Of a stretch of 64,000 nucleotides of DNA, positions 39,035 to 47,834 are shown piece by piece. The stretch spans positions 310,001 to 374,000 of the forward strand of contig OY970182.1 of the NCBI GenBank assembly GCA_963708095.1. The letters are read 5' to 3'. The position numbers were made by a program, and so were the translations under genes. Below the pieces are notes generated by a model. The model ran no database searches, was not told the DNA's origin, and was given only the letters and a program-made list of their open reading frames with translations. The DNA is from JAJZVS01 sp963708095. GTDB taxonomy: Bacteria > Pseudomonadota > Alphaproteobacteria > Acetobacterales > Acetobacteraceae. Every line of letters begins with the position of its first letter. The stretch's first letter is position 1.

Positions 39035-42000
39035 ATGATGCGGGACACAGGGTCGGTAGACTACCGTATCTATTATGTACACCCGCTGCTCGCCGGAGCA
39101 GTGACGGAATGGGGTGCAGAACTGGATCGCTGCGCGGCAATGGGATTCGACCATGTGCTGGTCGCCCCGATCCTCGCCACCGGGCGCAGCGACGATCTGT
39201 TCCTGAGCGGCGATCCTCGGCAGCCGAACGCGGCGCTCGGGTGGCAGGGCAGCGCCACATCCGCCCTCGCTCACGCCGCCGCGATGTGCCGTGAGCGGGG
39301 GCTGCGCCTTCTCATGGACCTGGTGATCGATCGGATCGCCGAAGAATCCCCCCTGCGCGCTGCGCATCCGGCGCTGTTCGAGACGGCGGATGCGCTGGCG
39401 GCGCTCGACCCGCGGCGCCCGCGCGGGGGCTGGGGCGCGGTGCGCGCGCAGTGGAACGACCCGGAGGCCGCGGCGGCGCTGGCGGAGATGTGGGCCGGGC
39501 TGGTGGTGGAATGGGCCGCGGCGGGTCTGGCCGGGGTGCGGATAACCTCGCTCGGCGCGGTGCCGCCGGCCGGTGTGCGCGCTCTGGTCGAACTTGTGCG
39601 CGCACGCGCTCCGGACTTCCGGTTTCTCGGCTGGACCCCCGGATTGCCCGCCCCGGCGGTGCAGGCACTGCGCGGCGTGGGGCTCGATTGCGTCTTTTCC
39701 TCGCTGCCGTGGTGGAACTTTCGTGACGGGTGGCTGTGGGAGGAAGCCGCGCTGCTGCATCGCGTTGCCGCAACCATCGCCGCCCCGGAAGCGCCGTTCG
39801 GTCCCAGGCTCGCCGCCGGCTGGCACGATTCCGCGACCTTGCGGGCGGGCTATCTGCGGGCCCTGGGATGCGCGGCGTCGCTGGAGCCGGGCTGGCTGAT
39901 GCCGATGGGCTTCGAGGTCGCGGCGATGCAACCGCTGCCGGCGGCCCACGGGTCGCCCGAGATACTCGCCGCATGGCGGCGGGAAGCGCCGTTCGATCTG
40001 ACGGGCGCGGTGGCCGCGGCGAATGCGGCCCGCGCTGCCGTGCCCGGCAGCAGCGGCGAAGCGCGGCTGCTGACCGGCCCTGGCGCAGATGTGATTGCGG
40101 CCCTGCGCGCGGAGGCGCCGGACGTCCGGCTCGCGCAGCGGGCGGTGGTGGTGCTCGTCAACGCCGATCTTGCCGCCCCGCGGGAGGTGCTGGTTTCATC
40201 GCTGTTGCCGGGCGCGGGGATGCCGCTCGCCGGCGTCAAGGATGGGGACACCATGCTCGACCCGGTCGGAAGCGTGCGTCTCGCGCCCGCCGAAACACGC
40301 ATCCTGCCGGCGGTGCCGGCGGTGCCGGTGACGCAGCCGAACGGGCGCGGGGCGCGCGTCGCCACCGGCGCGCCGCGCATCGCGATCGAATCCGTCGCCC
40401 CGTCCGTGAGCGGCGGCCCGTTCGCCGCGCGCCGCCTGGTCGGCGAGGTCGTTACCGTCGAAGCCGATCTGATCTGCGACGGGCATGATCTGCTGGCCGC
40501 CGTGGTGCTCTGGCGCGCCGTGGACGAGAAGGAGTGGCACGAGGCGCCGATGCGGCCGCTGGGCAATGATCGGTGGCAGGGTGCGTTCCCGCTGGCCCGG
40601 CTCGGGCGGCATCAGTTCGCGGTGGAGGCCTGGCGCGATGCGTTCGCGACCTTCCGCGACGAGCTCGCCAAGAAGCACGCCGCGGGCCTGTCGTTGGACC
40701 TTGAACTGGAGGAAGGGCGGCAGCTGGTCCAGCAGGCGGCCGAGCGCAGCGGCGCCGGGCTTGCGGCGGTGGCGGAACGGCTGGAGCGGGCCGTTGCGGC
40801 CGAGCGGCGGCAGATCCTGATGGCGGAGGCGACTGCCGAGCTGATGCGCGCGGCCGACGACCGTCCGTTCCGGGTTAGCAGCGATCCGCTGCTTGCCGTC
40901 GAGGCCGAGCGCACGGCTGCCGGTTTTGCGAGCTGGTACGAATTGTTCCCGCGCTCGATGAGCGACGACACGACACGGCACGGCACATTCGCCGATGTCA
41001 TCGCCCACTTGCCGCGGATCCGCGACATGGGCTTCGACGTGCTCTACCTGCCGCCGATCCACCCGATCGGGCATACCAACCGGAAGGGCCGCAACAACAC
41101 GATACCCGCCGCCCCGGACGATCCGGGTAGCCCCTACGCCATCGGCGCGGAGGAGGGCGGGCACGATGCGGTGCATCCGGCGCTCGGCACGATCGAGGAC
41201 TTCCGCCGCCTGCGCGATGCGGCCTCTGCGCATGGGATGGAAATCGCGCTCGACTTCGCCATCCAGTGCTCGCCGGACCACCCCTGGCTGCGCGCGCATC
41301 CGGAATGGTTCGACTGGCGTCCGGACGGGTCGTTGCGCTACGCGGAAAATCCGCCGAAAAAATACGAAGATATCGTCAACGTCGATTTCTATGCGCCCGG
41401 TGCGGTGCCGTCCTTGTGGACAGCGCTGCGCGACGTGGTGCTGTTCTGGCTCGGCGAGGGCGTGCGTATCTTCCGGGTGGACAATCCGCACACCAAGCCG
41501 TTGCCGTTCTGGCAGTGGCTGATCGCCGAGGTGCGGGCGCGGGACCCGGGTGCCGTGTTCCTGGCCGAGGCCTTCACCCGGCCGAAGATGATGTACCGGC
41601 TGGGCAAGGTCGGGTTCTCGCAGTCCTACAGCTACTTCACCTGGCGCAACACCAAGGCGGAGCTGGAAGCGTATTTCACCGAGCTCACGACCGCGCCGCC
41701 GCGCGAATTCTTCCGCCCGCACCTGTTCGTCAACACGCCGGATATCAACCCGTATTTCCTGCAAACCTCCGGCCGCGCCGGCTTCCTGATCCGCGCCGTG
41801 CTGGCGGCCACCCTGTCGGGCCTGTGGGGCATCTATTGCGGCTTCGAACTCTGCGAGGCCGCTGCACTCCCGGGGCGCGAGGAATATCAGGATTCCGAGA
41901 AATACCAGCTGCGCGCCTGGGACTGGCAGCGGCCCGGCAACATCGCAGCCGAGATCGGCCGGCTCAACCGCATCCGGCGCGACAATCCGGCGCTGCACAC

Positions 42001-42295
42001 CCATCTCGGCGTGCGTTTCTACAATGCCGCCAACGACCTGATCCTGTATTACGGCAAGGCGAGCGCCGACCGCAGCAATGTCGTGGTGGTTGCCGTGAAC
42101 CTCGATCCGCACGGGGTGCAGGAGGCGGATATTGAAATCCCGCTGTGGGAATGGGGGCTGCCGGACAGCGGCAGCCTGCTGGCCGAAGACCTGATGGACG
42201 GGCATGCGTTCCGCCTGGAGGGCAAGCGCCAGCGCGTGCGCCTCGACCCCGGGGCGCGGCCGTTCGCGATCTGGCGACTGAGCGGCGAGAGGTAG
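39035..42295 (+). CDS. glgE: alpha-1,4-glucan:maltose-1-phosphate maltosyltransferase, long form
   Basis: 1086 residues. The C-terminal two thirds is a GH13_3 enzyme that adds maltose from maltose-1-phosphate to glucan ends. It shows WYELFPRSMSDDTTRHGTF, YLPPIHPIGHTNRKGRNN, nucleophile D816 in RIFRVDNPHTKP, acid/base E845 in FLAEAFTRP and D903 in NTPDINPYF. A beta-sandwich N-domain (about 460-560) precedes it. Residues 8-340 are an additional TIM-barrel-like region resembling an alpha-amylase fold whose nucleophile position reads GVRITS, so it is probably inactive. Two ATGs (39035, 39038) are equivalent and no strong ribosome site is seen. First gene of the seven-gene trehalose/glucan operon; treS follows after 7 bp. 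Confidence 0.95.
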   Translation: MMRDTGSVDYRIYYVHPLLAGAVTEWGAELDRCAAMGFDHVLVAPILATGRSDDLFLSGDPRQPNAALGWQGSATSALAHAAAMCRERGLRLLMDLVIDRIAEESPLRAAHPALFETADALAALDPRRPRGGWGAVRAQWNDPEAAAALAEMWAGLVVEWAAAGLAGVRITSLGAVPPAGVRALVELVRARAPDFRFLGWTPGLPAPAVQALRGVGLDCVFSSLPWWNFRDGWLWEEAALLHRVAATIAAPEAPFGPRLAAGWHDSATLRAGYLRALGCAASLEPGWLMPMGFEVAAMQPLPAAHGSPEILAAWRREAPFDLTGAVAAANAARAAVPGSSGEARLLTGPGADVIAALRAEAPDVRLAQRAVVVLVNADLAAPREVLVSSLLPGAGMPLAGVKDGDTMLDPVGSVRLAPAETRILPAVPAVPVTQPNGRGARVATGAPRIAIESVAPSVSGGPFAARRLVGEVVTVEADLICDGHDLLAAVVLWRAVDEKEWHEAPMRPLGNDRWQGAFPLARLGRHQFAVEAWRDAFATFRDELAKKHAAGLSLDLELEEGRQLVQQAAERSGAGLAAVAERLERAVAAERRQILMAEATAELMRAADDRPFRVSSDPLLAVEAERTAAGFASWYELFPRSMSDDTTRHGTFADVIAHLPRIRDMGFDVLYLPPIHPIGHTNRKGRNNTIPAAPDDPGSPYAIGAEEGGHDAVHPALGTIEDFRRLRDAASAHGMEIALDFAIQCSPDHPWLRAHPEWFDWRPDGSLRYAENPPKKYEDIVNVDFYAPGAVPSLWTALRDVVLFWLGEGVRIFRVDNPHTKPLPFWQWLIAEVRARDPGAVFLAEAFTRPKMMYRLGKVGFSQSYSYFTWRNTKAELEAYFTELTTAPPREFFRPHLFVNTPDINPYFLQTSGRAGFLIRAVLAATLSGLWGIYCGFELCEAAALPGREEYQDSEKYQLRAWDWQRPGNIAAEIGRLNRIRRDNPALHTHLGVRFYNAANDLILYYGKASADRSNVVVVAVNLDPHGVQEADIEIPLWEWGLPDSGSLLAEDLMDGHAFRLEGKRQRVRLDPGARPFAIWRLSGER

Positions 42296-42302
42296 GCAGG
42301 CC

Positions 42303-45300
42303 ATGGCACGAAACCACCACGCCGCACCCATCGACGACCCGCTCTGGTTCAAGGATGCGGTGATCTACCAGGTACACATCAAGTCGTTCTTCGATGCCAA
42401 TAACGACGGCATCGGCGACTTCCAGGGCCTGATCGACAAGCTGCCTTATATCAAGGAGCTCGGGGTCACGGCGATCTGGCTGCTGCCGTTCTACCCTTCG
42501 CCACTGCGCGACGACGGCTACAACATCGCGGAGTACCGCGGCGTCAATCCGGACTACGGTACCCTGGCCGACGCGCGCCGGTTCATCCGCGCGGCGCACG
42601 ATCTGGGCTTGCGGGTCATCACCGAGCTCGTGATCAACCACACCTCCGATGCCCATCCGTGGTTCGAGCGCGCGCGCCGCGCGAAGCCGGGGAGTGCGGC
42701 GCGCAATTTCTACGTGTGGTCGGACGACGACCAGCGCTACAGCGGCACGCGGATCATCTTCCTCGACACCGAGAAATCCAACTGGACCTGGGACCCGGTG
42801 GCGAACGCCTATTTCTGGCACCGCTTCTATTCGCACCAGCCTGACCTCAATTTCGACAATCCCGCGGTGGTCCGCGCCGTGCTGGCGGTGATGCGGTTCT
42901 GGTTCGGTCTCGGCGTGGACGGGTTGCGGCTCGACGCCGTGCCCTACCTGGTGGAGCGGGACGACACCAGCAACGAGAATCTTCCCGAAACCCATGCGAT
43001 CCTGAAGCGCATCCGCGCCGAGCTCGATGTCTGCGCACCGGGCCGGATGCTGCTGGCGGAGGCCAACCAGTGGCCGGAGGATGCGCAGGAGTATTTCGGC
43101 GACGGCGACGAATGCCACATGGCGTTCCACTTCCCGCTGATGCCGCGCATGTACATGGCGATCGCCCGGGAAGACCGCTTCCCGATCACCGACATCATGC
43201 GCCAGACCCCGGAAATTCCCGCCACCTGCCAGTGGGCGATCTTCCTGCGCAACCATGACGAGCTGACCCTGGAAATGGTCACCGACCAGGAGCGGGACTA
43301 CCTCTGGGAAGCCTATGCGAGCGATGCGCGGGCGCGGCTCAACCTCGGCATCCGGCGCCGGCTCGCACCGTTGCTGGAGCACGACCGGCGACGTATCGAG
43401 CTGATGAACAACCTGCTGCTCTCGATGCCCGGAACGCCCGTCATCTATTACGGCGACGAGATCGGGATGGGCGACAACATCCATCTCGGCGATCGCGGCG
43501 GCGTGCGCACGCCGATGCAGTGGTCGCCCGACCGCAACGGGGGTTTCTCGCGCGCCGATCCGGCGAAGCTCGTGCTGCCGCTGATCATGGATTCGCTCTA
43601 CGGCTACGACGCGGTCAACGTCGAAGCGCAGGCGGCCGATCCGCCATCCCTGCTGAACTGGATGCGGCGGATGCTGGCGGTGCGCAGCCGGTTCCGTGCG
43701 TTCGGGCGCGGCACGCAGCGGCTGCTGTATCCCGGCAACCGCAAGGTTCTGGCGTTCCTGCGCGAATACAGCGACGGGGACACGCAGGAAATCGTGCTCT
43801 GCGTGAGCAATCTCTCGCGCACGGCGCAGGCGGTGGAGCTTGGCCTTGCGGAGTTCGCCGGGCGGCTGCCGGTGGACATGATCGGCGGCGCGGTGTTCCC
43901 GCCGATCGGGCAGCTGACGTATCTGCTGACCCTGGCGCCCTATGGTTTCCTCTGGTTCGTCCTCACGACCGAGGCAGCGCTGCCGCCCTGGCATGTCCCG
44001 GTGCCTCAGCAATTGCCGGAATTCGTGACCCTTGTCGTTCGGCGCCAGATCTCCGAGATCCTCGATCCCGCTCACCGCGCCGTCCTGGAGCGCGACATCC
44101 TGCCAGCCTATCTGTCCCGCCGGCGCTGGTTCGCCGCCAAGGACGAGAAGTTGTTGCGATGCCGCATCGCCTACGCGGTGTCGCTCCGGGCCTCCACCGA
44201 CCCGGTGGCGCTCGCCGAGCTGGAGGTGGAATTGCCCGGTCGGACCGAGCGCTACCTGCTGCCGCTCGGCGTGGTGTGGGAGGAGGAGGCGACCGGCGCG
44301 TTGTCCGACCAGCTCGGTCTTGCCCGCCTGCGTCGTGGCCGTCGGGTCGGCGTCCTGACCGACGGGTTCGCGGTAGACGGGCTGGTGGAAGGGTTGGGCG
44401 CCGGGCTGCGCTCCCACGCCGTCATACCGCTGCCGGACGGGGGCGAGCTTCGGTTCCTGCCGACGTCGCGGCTCGATGCGCTGGAATTGCCTGCCGGTCC
44501 GGAGATCCGCCGGTTGTCGGCCGAGCAGACCAACAGCTCGCTCGTGGTCGCCGATGCCGCGGTCGTCAAGCTGATCCGTCGCGTGGCACCGGGTATCCAT
44601 CCGGAAGCCGAAATGACACGGTTCCTGACCGAGCGTGGGTTCGCCAACACTGCGCCCCTGCTGGGCGAGGTGGTGCGGGTCGACGGCGAGGGCACGCCGC
44701 ATACCCTGGTTCTGATCCAGGGTTTCGTGCGCAACCAGGGCGACGGCTGGATCTGGACCCTCAACTTCCTCAGTCGCACGGTTGAGGAGCTGGCGGTGAC
44801 CGACGCCGACGAAGAGGCCCGAGCCGACGCTTTCGGCACCTATCTCAGCTTTGCCCGCGCACTCGGCCGGCGGCTTGCCGAGCTGCATTCCGTCCTGGCG
44901 CAGCCCAGCAACGATCCGGCGTTCGCACCCGAGCCGGTCGGCCAGGAGGGCCCTGAGGCCTGGGCCGACTCCGCCCTGGCGCAGGTCGACGCGGCGATCG
45001 AGATCCTGCGCAACACAACCACCTGGTCGAGCGAAGAGCTGGGCGCGATCGCGGCCGACCTCGTTGCGCAGGCGCCGGCGCTGCGCGAGGCGGTGCATCG
45101 CCTGGCCGCCGCCGGGGAGGGTGCGCTGCGCACCCGCATCCATGGCGATTTCCACCTTGGCCAGGTGCTGACGGTGCAGGACGACGTCTGCATCATCGAT
45201 TTCGAGGGCGAACCGGCACGCCCGCTGGCCGAGCGGCGCGCGAAATCCTCACCGCTGCGGGACGTGGCGGGCCTGCTGCGCTCGATTGACTATGCCGCGG

Positions 45301-45635
45301 TCGCCGCCGGCCAGCACCAGACCGGCATGCCGCCGCAGGTGTCGCAGCGGCGCGCCGACCTGCTCGACCTGTTCCGCCGCGAGGCGAAGGCGGCGTTCCT
45401 TTCCGCCTACGACGCCGTTCACGCCGAAGCGCCGCGGCGATGGGCGGAGGCGGGTGCCGAACCGGCGCTGCTCGATCTGTTCCTGATCGAAAAGGCCGCC
45501 TACGAGATCCGCTACGAGGCGGCAAACCGGCCTGCATGGCTGCCGATCCCGCTACGCGGCTTTGCGGAACTGGTGACGCGCGTCACCGGTGCCGGCATGG
45601 AAACCGAGGCCGGTATGGAGACGCAGGATGCTTGA
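42303..45635 (+). CDS. treS: trehalose synthase / maltokinase fusion
   Basis: 1110 residues with two enzymes. Residues 1-560 are a GH13 trehalose synthase interconverting trehalose and maltose: WFKDAVIYQVHIKSFFD, nucleophile D211 in GLRLDAVPYL, E253 in LLAEANQWPED and D319 in FLRNHDELTL. Residues about 600-1100 are a maltokinase (Mak/Pep2) with a phosphotransferase core: catalytic D949 in IHGDFHLGQVL and metal-binding D966 in CIIDFEGEPAR. It phosphorylates maltose with ATP to maltose-1-phosphate, the GlgE donor. The fusion channels trehalose directly to GlgE substrate. The stop overlaps the glgB start by 8 bp. Confidence 0.96.
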   Translation: MARNHHAAPIDDPLWFKDAVIYQVHIKSFFDANNDGIGDFQGLIDKLPYIKELGVTAIWLLPFYPSPLRDDGYNIAEYRGVNPDYGTLADARRFIRAAHDLGLRVITELVINHTSDAHPWFERARRAKPGSAARNFYVWSDDDQRYSGTRIIFLDTEKSNWTWDPVANAYFWHRFYSHQPDLNFDNPAVVRAVLAVMRFWFGLGVDGLRLDAVPYLVERDDTSNENLPETHAILKRIRAELDVCAPGRMLLAEANQWPEDAQEYFGDGDECHMAFHFPLMPRMYMAIAREDRFPITDIMRQTPEIPATCQWAIFLRNHDELTLEMVTDQERDYLWEAYASDARARLNLGIRRRLAPLLEHDRRRIELMNNLLLSMPGTPVIYYGDEIGMGDNIHLGDRGGVRTPMQWSPDRNGGFSRADPAKLVLPLIMDSLYGYDAVNVEAQAADPPSLLNWMRRMLAVRSRFRAFGRGTQRLLYPGNRKVLAFLREYSDGDTQEIVLCVSNLSRTAQAVELGLAEFAGRLPVDMIGGAVFPPIGQLTYLLTLAPYGFLWFVLTTEAALPPWHVPVPQQLPEFVTLVVRRQISEILDPAHRAVLERDILPAYLSRRRWFAAKDEKLLRCRIAYAVSLRASTDPVALAELEVELPGRTERYLLPLGVVWEEEATGALSDQLGLARLRRGRRVGVLTDGFAVDGLVEGLGAGLRSHAVIPLPDGGELRFLPTSRLDALELPAGPEIRRLSAEQTNSSLVVADAAVVKLIRRVAPGIHPEAEMTRFLTERGFANTAPLLGEVVRVDGEGTPHTLVLIQGFVRNQGDGWIWTLNFLSRTVEELAVTDADEEARADAFGTYLSFARALGRRLAELHSVLAQPSNDPAFAPEPVGQEGPEAWADSALAQVDAAIEILRNTTTWSSEELGAIAADLVAQAPALREAVHRLAAAGEGALRTRIHGDFHLGQVLTVQDDVCIIDFEGEPARPLAERRAKSSPLRDVAGLLRSIDYAAVAAGQHQTGMPPQVSQRRADLLDLFRREAKAAFLSAYDAVHAEAPRRWAEAGAEPALLDLFLIEKAAYEIRYEAANRPAWLPIPLRGFAELVTRVTGAGMETEAGMETQDA

Positions 45636-47811
45636 GAGCGGAATCGACCCGGCCGCCTTGGAAGCCCTGGTGCACGGGCACCACGGGGACCCCTTCGCGG
45701 CGCTCGGTCCGCACGGGACTGCGGCCGGCCGTACGGTGCGCGCGTTCCTGCCGACCGCCGAGAAGGTGGAGGCGGTGGGCCGGCATGACGGGCAGGTGCT
45801 GTCGGAGCTGACGCGGGAACATCCTGCCGGCCTCTTCGTCGGCCCGCTGGCCGCCGACGTGCCGTATCTGTTGCGTATTCATGACGGCGCCGGCGTGCGG
45901 GAGACGGAAGATCCGTACGCGTTCGGACCCATCCTCGGCGATCTCGATCTGCATCTTCTGGCCGAGGGGCGGCACCACGATTTCGGCGCATGCCTCGGCG
46001 CACACCCGGCGGACCACGAGGGCGTGCGCGGCGTCCGCTTCGCGGTGTGGGCACCGAACGCGCAACGGGTTTCGGTGGTCGGCACGTTCAACCACTGGGA
46101 CGGGCGCTGCCACCCGATGCGGCTGCGGCATGAGGCCGGCGTGTGGGAATTGTTCATCCCCCGCCTGCTTCCCGGTACCATCTACAAATACGAGCTGCTC
46201 GGCCCGCACGGCGAGCGTCTGCCGCTGAAGGCCGACCCGGTGGCGTTCGCGACCGAAGTGCCGCCCGCCACCGCGTCGGTCGTTGCCGCCCCGCCCGGCA
46301 CGATCTGGAGCGACGAGGCCTGGCGGTCCCGGCGCGCCACCCGCCAGGCCATCGGTGCGCCGCTGTCGGTCTACGAGGTGCATGCGCTGTCCTGGGTATC
46401 GCTCCACGAACCCGGAAGCTGCGGTTGGGACGTGCTGGCCGACCGCCTGGTTCCGTACGTCGCGGCGCTCGGCTTCACGCATGTCGAACTGATGCCGATC
46501 ATGGAGCATCCGTTCGCCGGCTCCTGGGGCTATCAGCCGCTGGCGCAGTTCGCGCCCACCGCGCGGCTTGGGCCGCCGGATGCGTTCGCCCGCTTCGTCG
46601 ATCGCTGCCACGAGGCCGGTTTGGGCGTCATCCTCGACTGGGTCCCGGCGCATTTCCCGAACGACGCGCACGGGCTGGCCCGCTTCGACGGCACGGCGCT
46701 CTATGAACACGCCGACCCGCGGGAGGGCCTGCACCCGGACTGGAACACGGTCGTCTACAATTTCGGCCGCAACGAGGTGCGCGGCTTCCTGATCGGCAGC
46801 GCGCTGCATTGGCTGGAAAGGTTTCATGTCGACGGCCTGCGGGTCGATGCGGTCGCTGCCATGCTCTATCGGGACTACAGCCGGCGCGCCGGCGAATGGA
46901 TCCCGAACCAGTACGGCGGGCGCGAAAACCTCGAAGCGATCGCCTTCCTGCGCGAACTGAGCGAGGTGATCGCCGTGCGCTGCCCCGGCTGCCTGCTGAT
47001 CGCCGAGGAATCCACCGCCTGGCCGGGGGTCACGCGCGCGGCGCCGGACGGCGGCCTCGGGTTCTCCTACAAATGGAACATGGGCTGGATGCACGACACC
47101 CTGCACTATATGCAGGAAGATCCGGTCTACCGCCGCTACCACCACGGGGAGATGACGTTCGGCCTGGTCTATGCGTTCTCCGAACGTTTCGTCCTGCCGC
47201 TGTCGCATGACGAGGTGGTCTACGGCAAGCGCTCGCTGCTCGGGCGCATGCCGGGCGACCACTGGCAGCGCTTCGCCAACCTGCGTGCCTACCTCGGTTT
47301 CATGTGGGGCCACCCGGGCAAGAAGCTGCTGTTCATGGGCGGCGAGTTCGGCCAGGAGGCCGAATGGAACCATGACGCGACCCTGGCGTGGAACCATCTC
47401 GACGATCCGGCGCATCGCGGCGTGCAACTGCTGGTGCGCGACCTTAACGGGGTCTATGTCACCACCCCCGCGCTGCACGTGCGCGATGCCGAGCCTTCGG
47501 GATTCCGTTGGGTGGTGCTCGATGACAGCGACCAGAGCGTGTTCGCCTGGCTGCGCTTCGGCGCCGAGGGCGACGCGCCGGTGCTCGTGGTCAGCAACTT
47601 CACGCCGGTGCCGCGCCATGGCTATCGGGTCGGCGTGCCGCGCGGCGGGCGCTGGCAGGAAGTGCTGAACAGCGACGCGGAAGTCTACGGCGGGTCCAAT
47701 CTCGGCAACGGAGGCCGCGTGCTGGCGCGGTTTTTGCCGAGCCACGACCTGCCCGCCTCGCTGGAACTGATCCTGCCCCCGCTCGCCACCATCATCCTGC
47801 GCGCCGACTGA
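45628..47811 (+). CDS. glgB: 1,4-alpha-glucan branching enzyme
   Basis: 727 residues. Two N-terminal beta domains (about 10-100 and 110-210, the second a CBM48 with VRFAVWAPNAQRVSVVGTFN) precede a GH13_9 barrel: YEVHALSW, nucleophile D407 in GLRVDAVAAMLYRDYSR, E460 in LLIAEESTAWP and D528 in LPLSHDEVVYGK. It makes alpha-1,6 branches in the glucan produced by GlgE. ATG 45628 is inside the end of treS (8-bp overlap), and the CDS is 24 bp from glgX, so the genes are translated together. Length and domains are standard for the long form. Confidence 0.96.
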   Translation: MLESGIDPAALEALVHGHHGDPFAALGPHGTAAGRTVRAFLPTAEKVEAVGRHDGQVLSELTREHPAGLFVGPLAADVPYLLRIHDGAGVRETEDPYAFGPILGDLDLHLLAEGRHHDFGACLGAHPADHEGVRGVRFAVWAPNAQRVSVVGTFNHWDGRCHPMRLRHEAGVWELFIPRLLPGTIYKYELLGPHGERLPLKADPVAFATEVPPATASVVAAPPGTIWSDEAWRSRRATRQAIGAPLSVYEVHALSWVSLHEPGSCGWDVLADRLVPYVAALGFTHVELMPIMEHPFAGSWGYQPLAQFAPTARLGPPDAFARFVDRCHEAGLGVILDWVPAHFPNDAHGLARFDGTALYEHADPREGLHPDWNTVVYNFGRNEVRGFLIGSALHWLERFHVDGLRVDAVAAMLYRDYSRRAGEWIPNQYGGRENLEAIAFLRELSEVIAVRCPGCLLIAEESTAWPGVTRAAPDGGLGFSYKWNMGWMHDTLHYMQEDPVYRRYHHGEMTFGLVYAFSERFVLPLSHDEVVYGKRSLLGRMPGDHWQRFANLRAYLGFMWGHPGKKLLFMGGEFGQEAEWNHDATLAWNHLDDPAHRGVQLLVRDLNGVYVTTPALHVRDAEPSGFRWVVLDDSDQSVFAWLRFGAEGDAPVLVVSNFTPVPRHGYRVGVPRGGRWQEVLNSDAEVYGGSNLGNGGRVLARFLPSHDLPASLELILPPLATIILRAD

Positions 47812-47834
47812 GGCCAGGGAGGATCGCCCGACCG

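Noticed and set aside
41964..45155. Very long open frames antisense to the glucan operon and elsewhere
   Set aside because: They arise from GC-rich third positions opposite real genes, have Arg/His/Gln-rich translations without family motifs, and overlap enzymes with complete catalytic sites.
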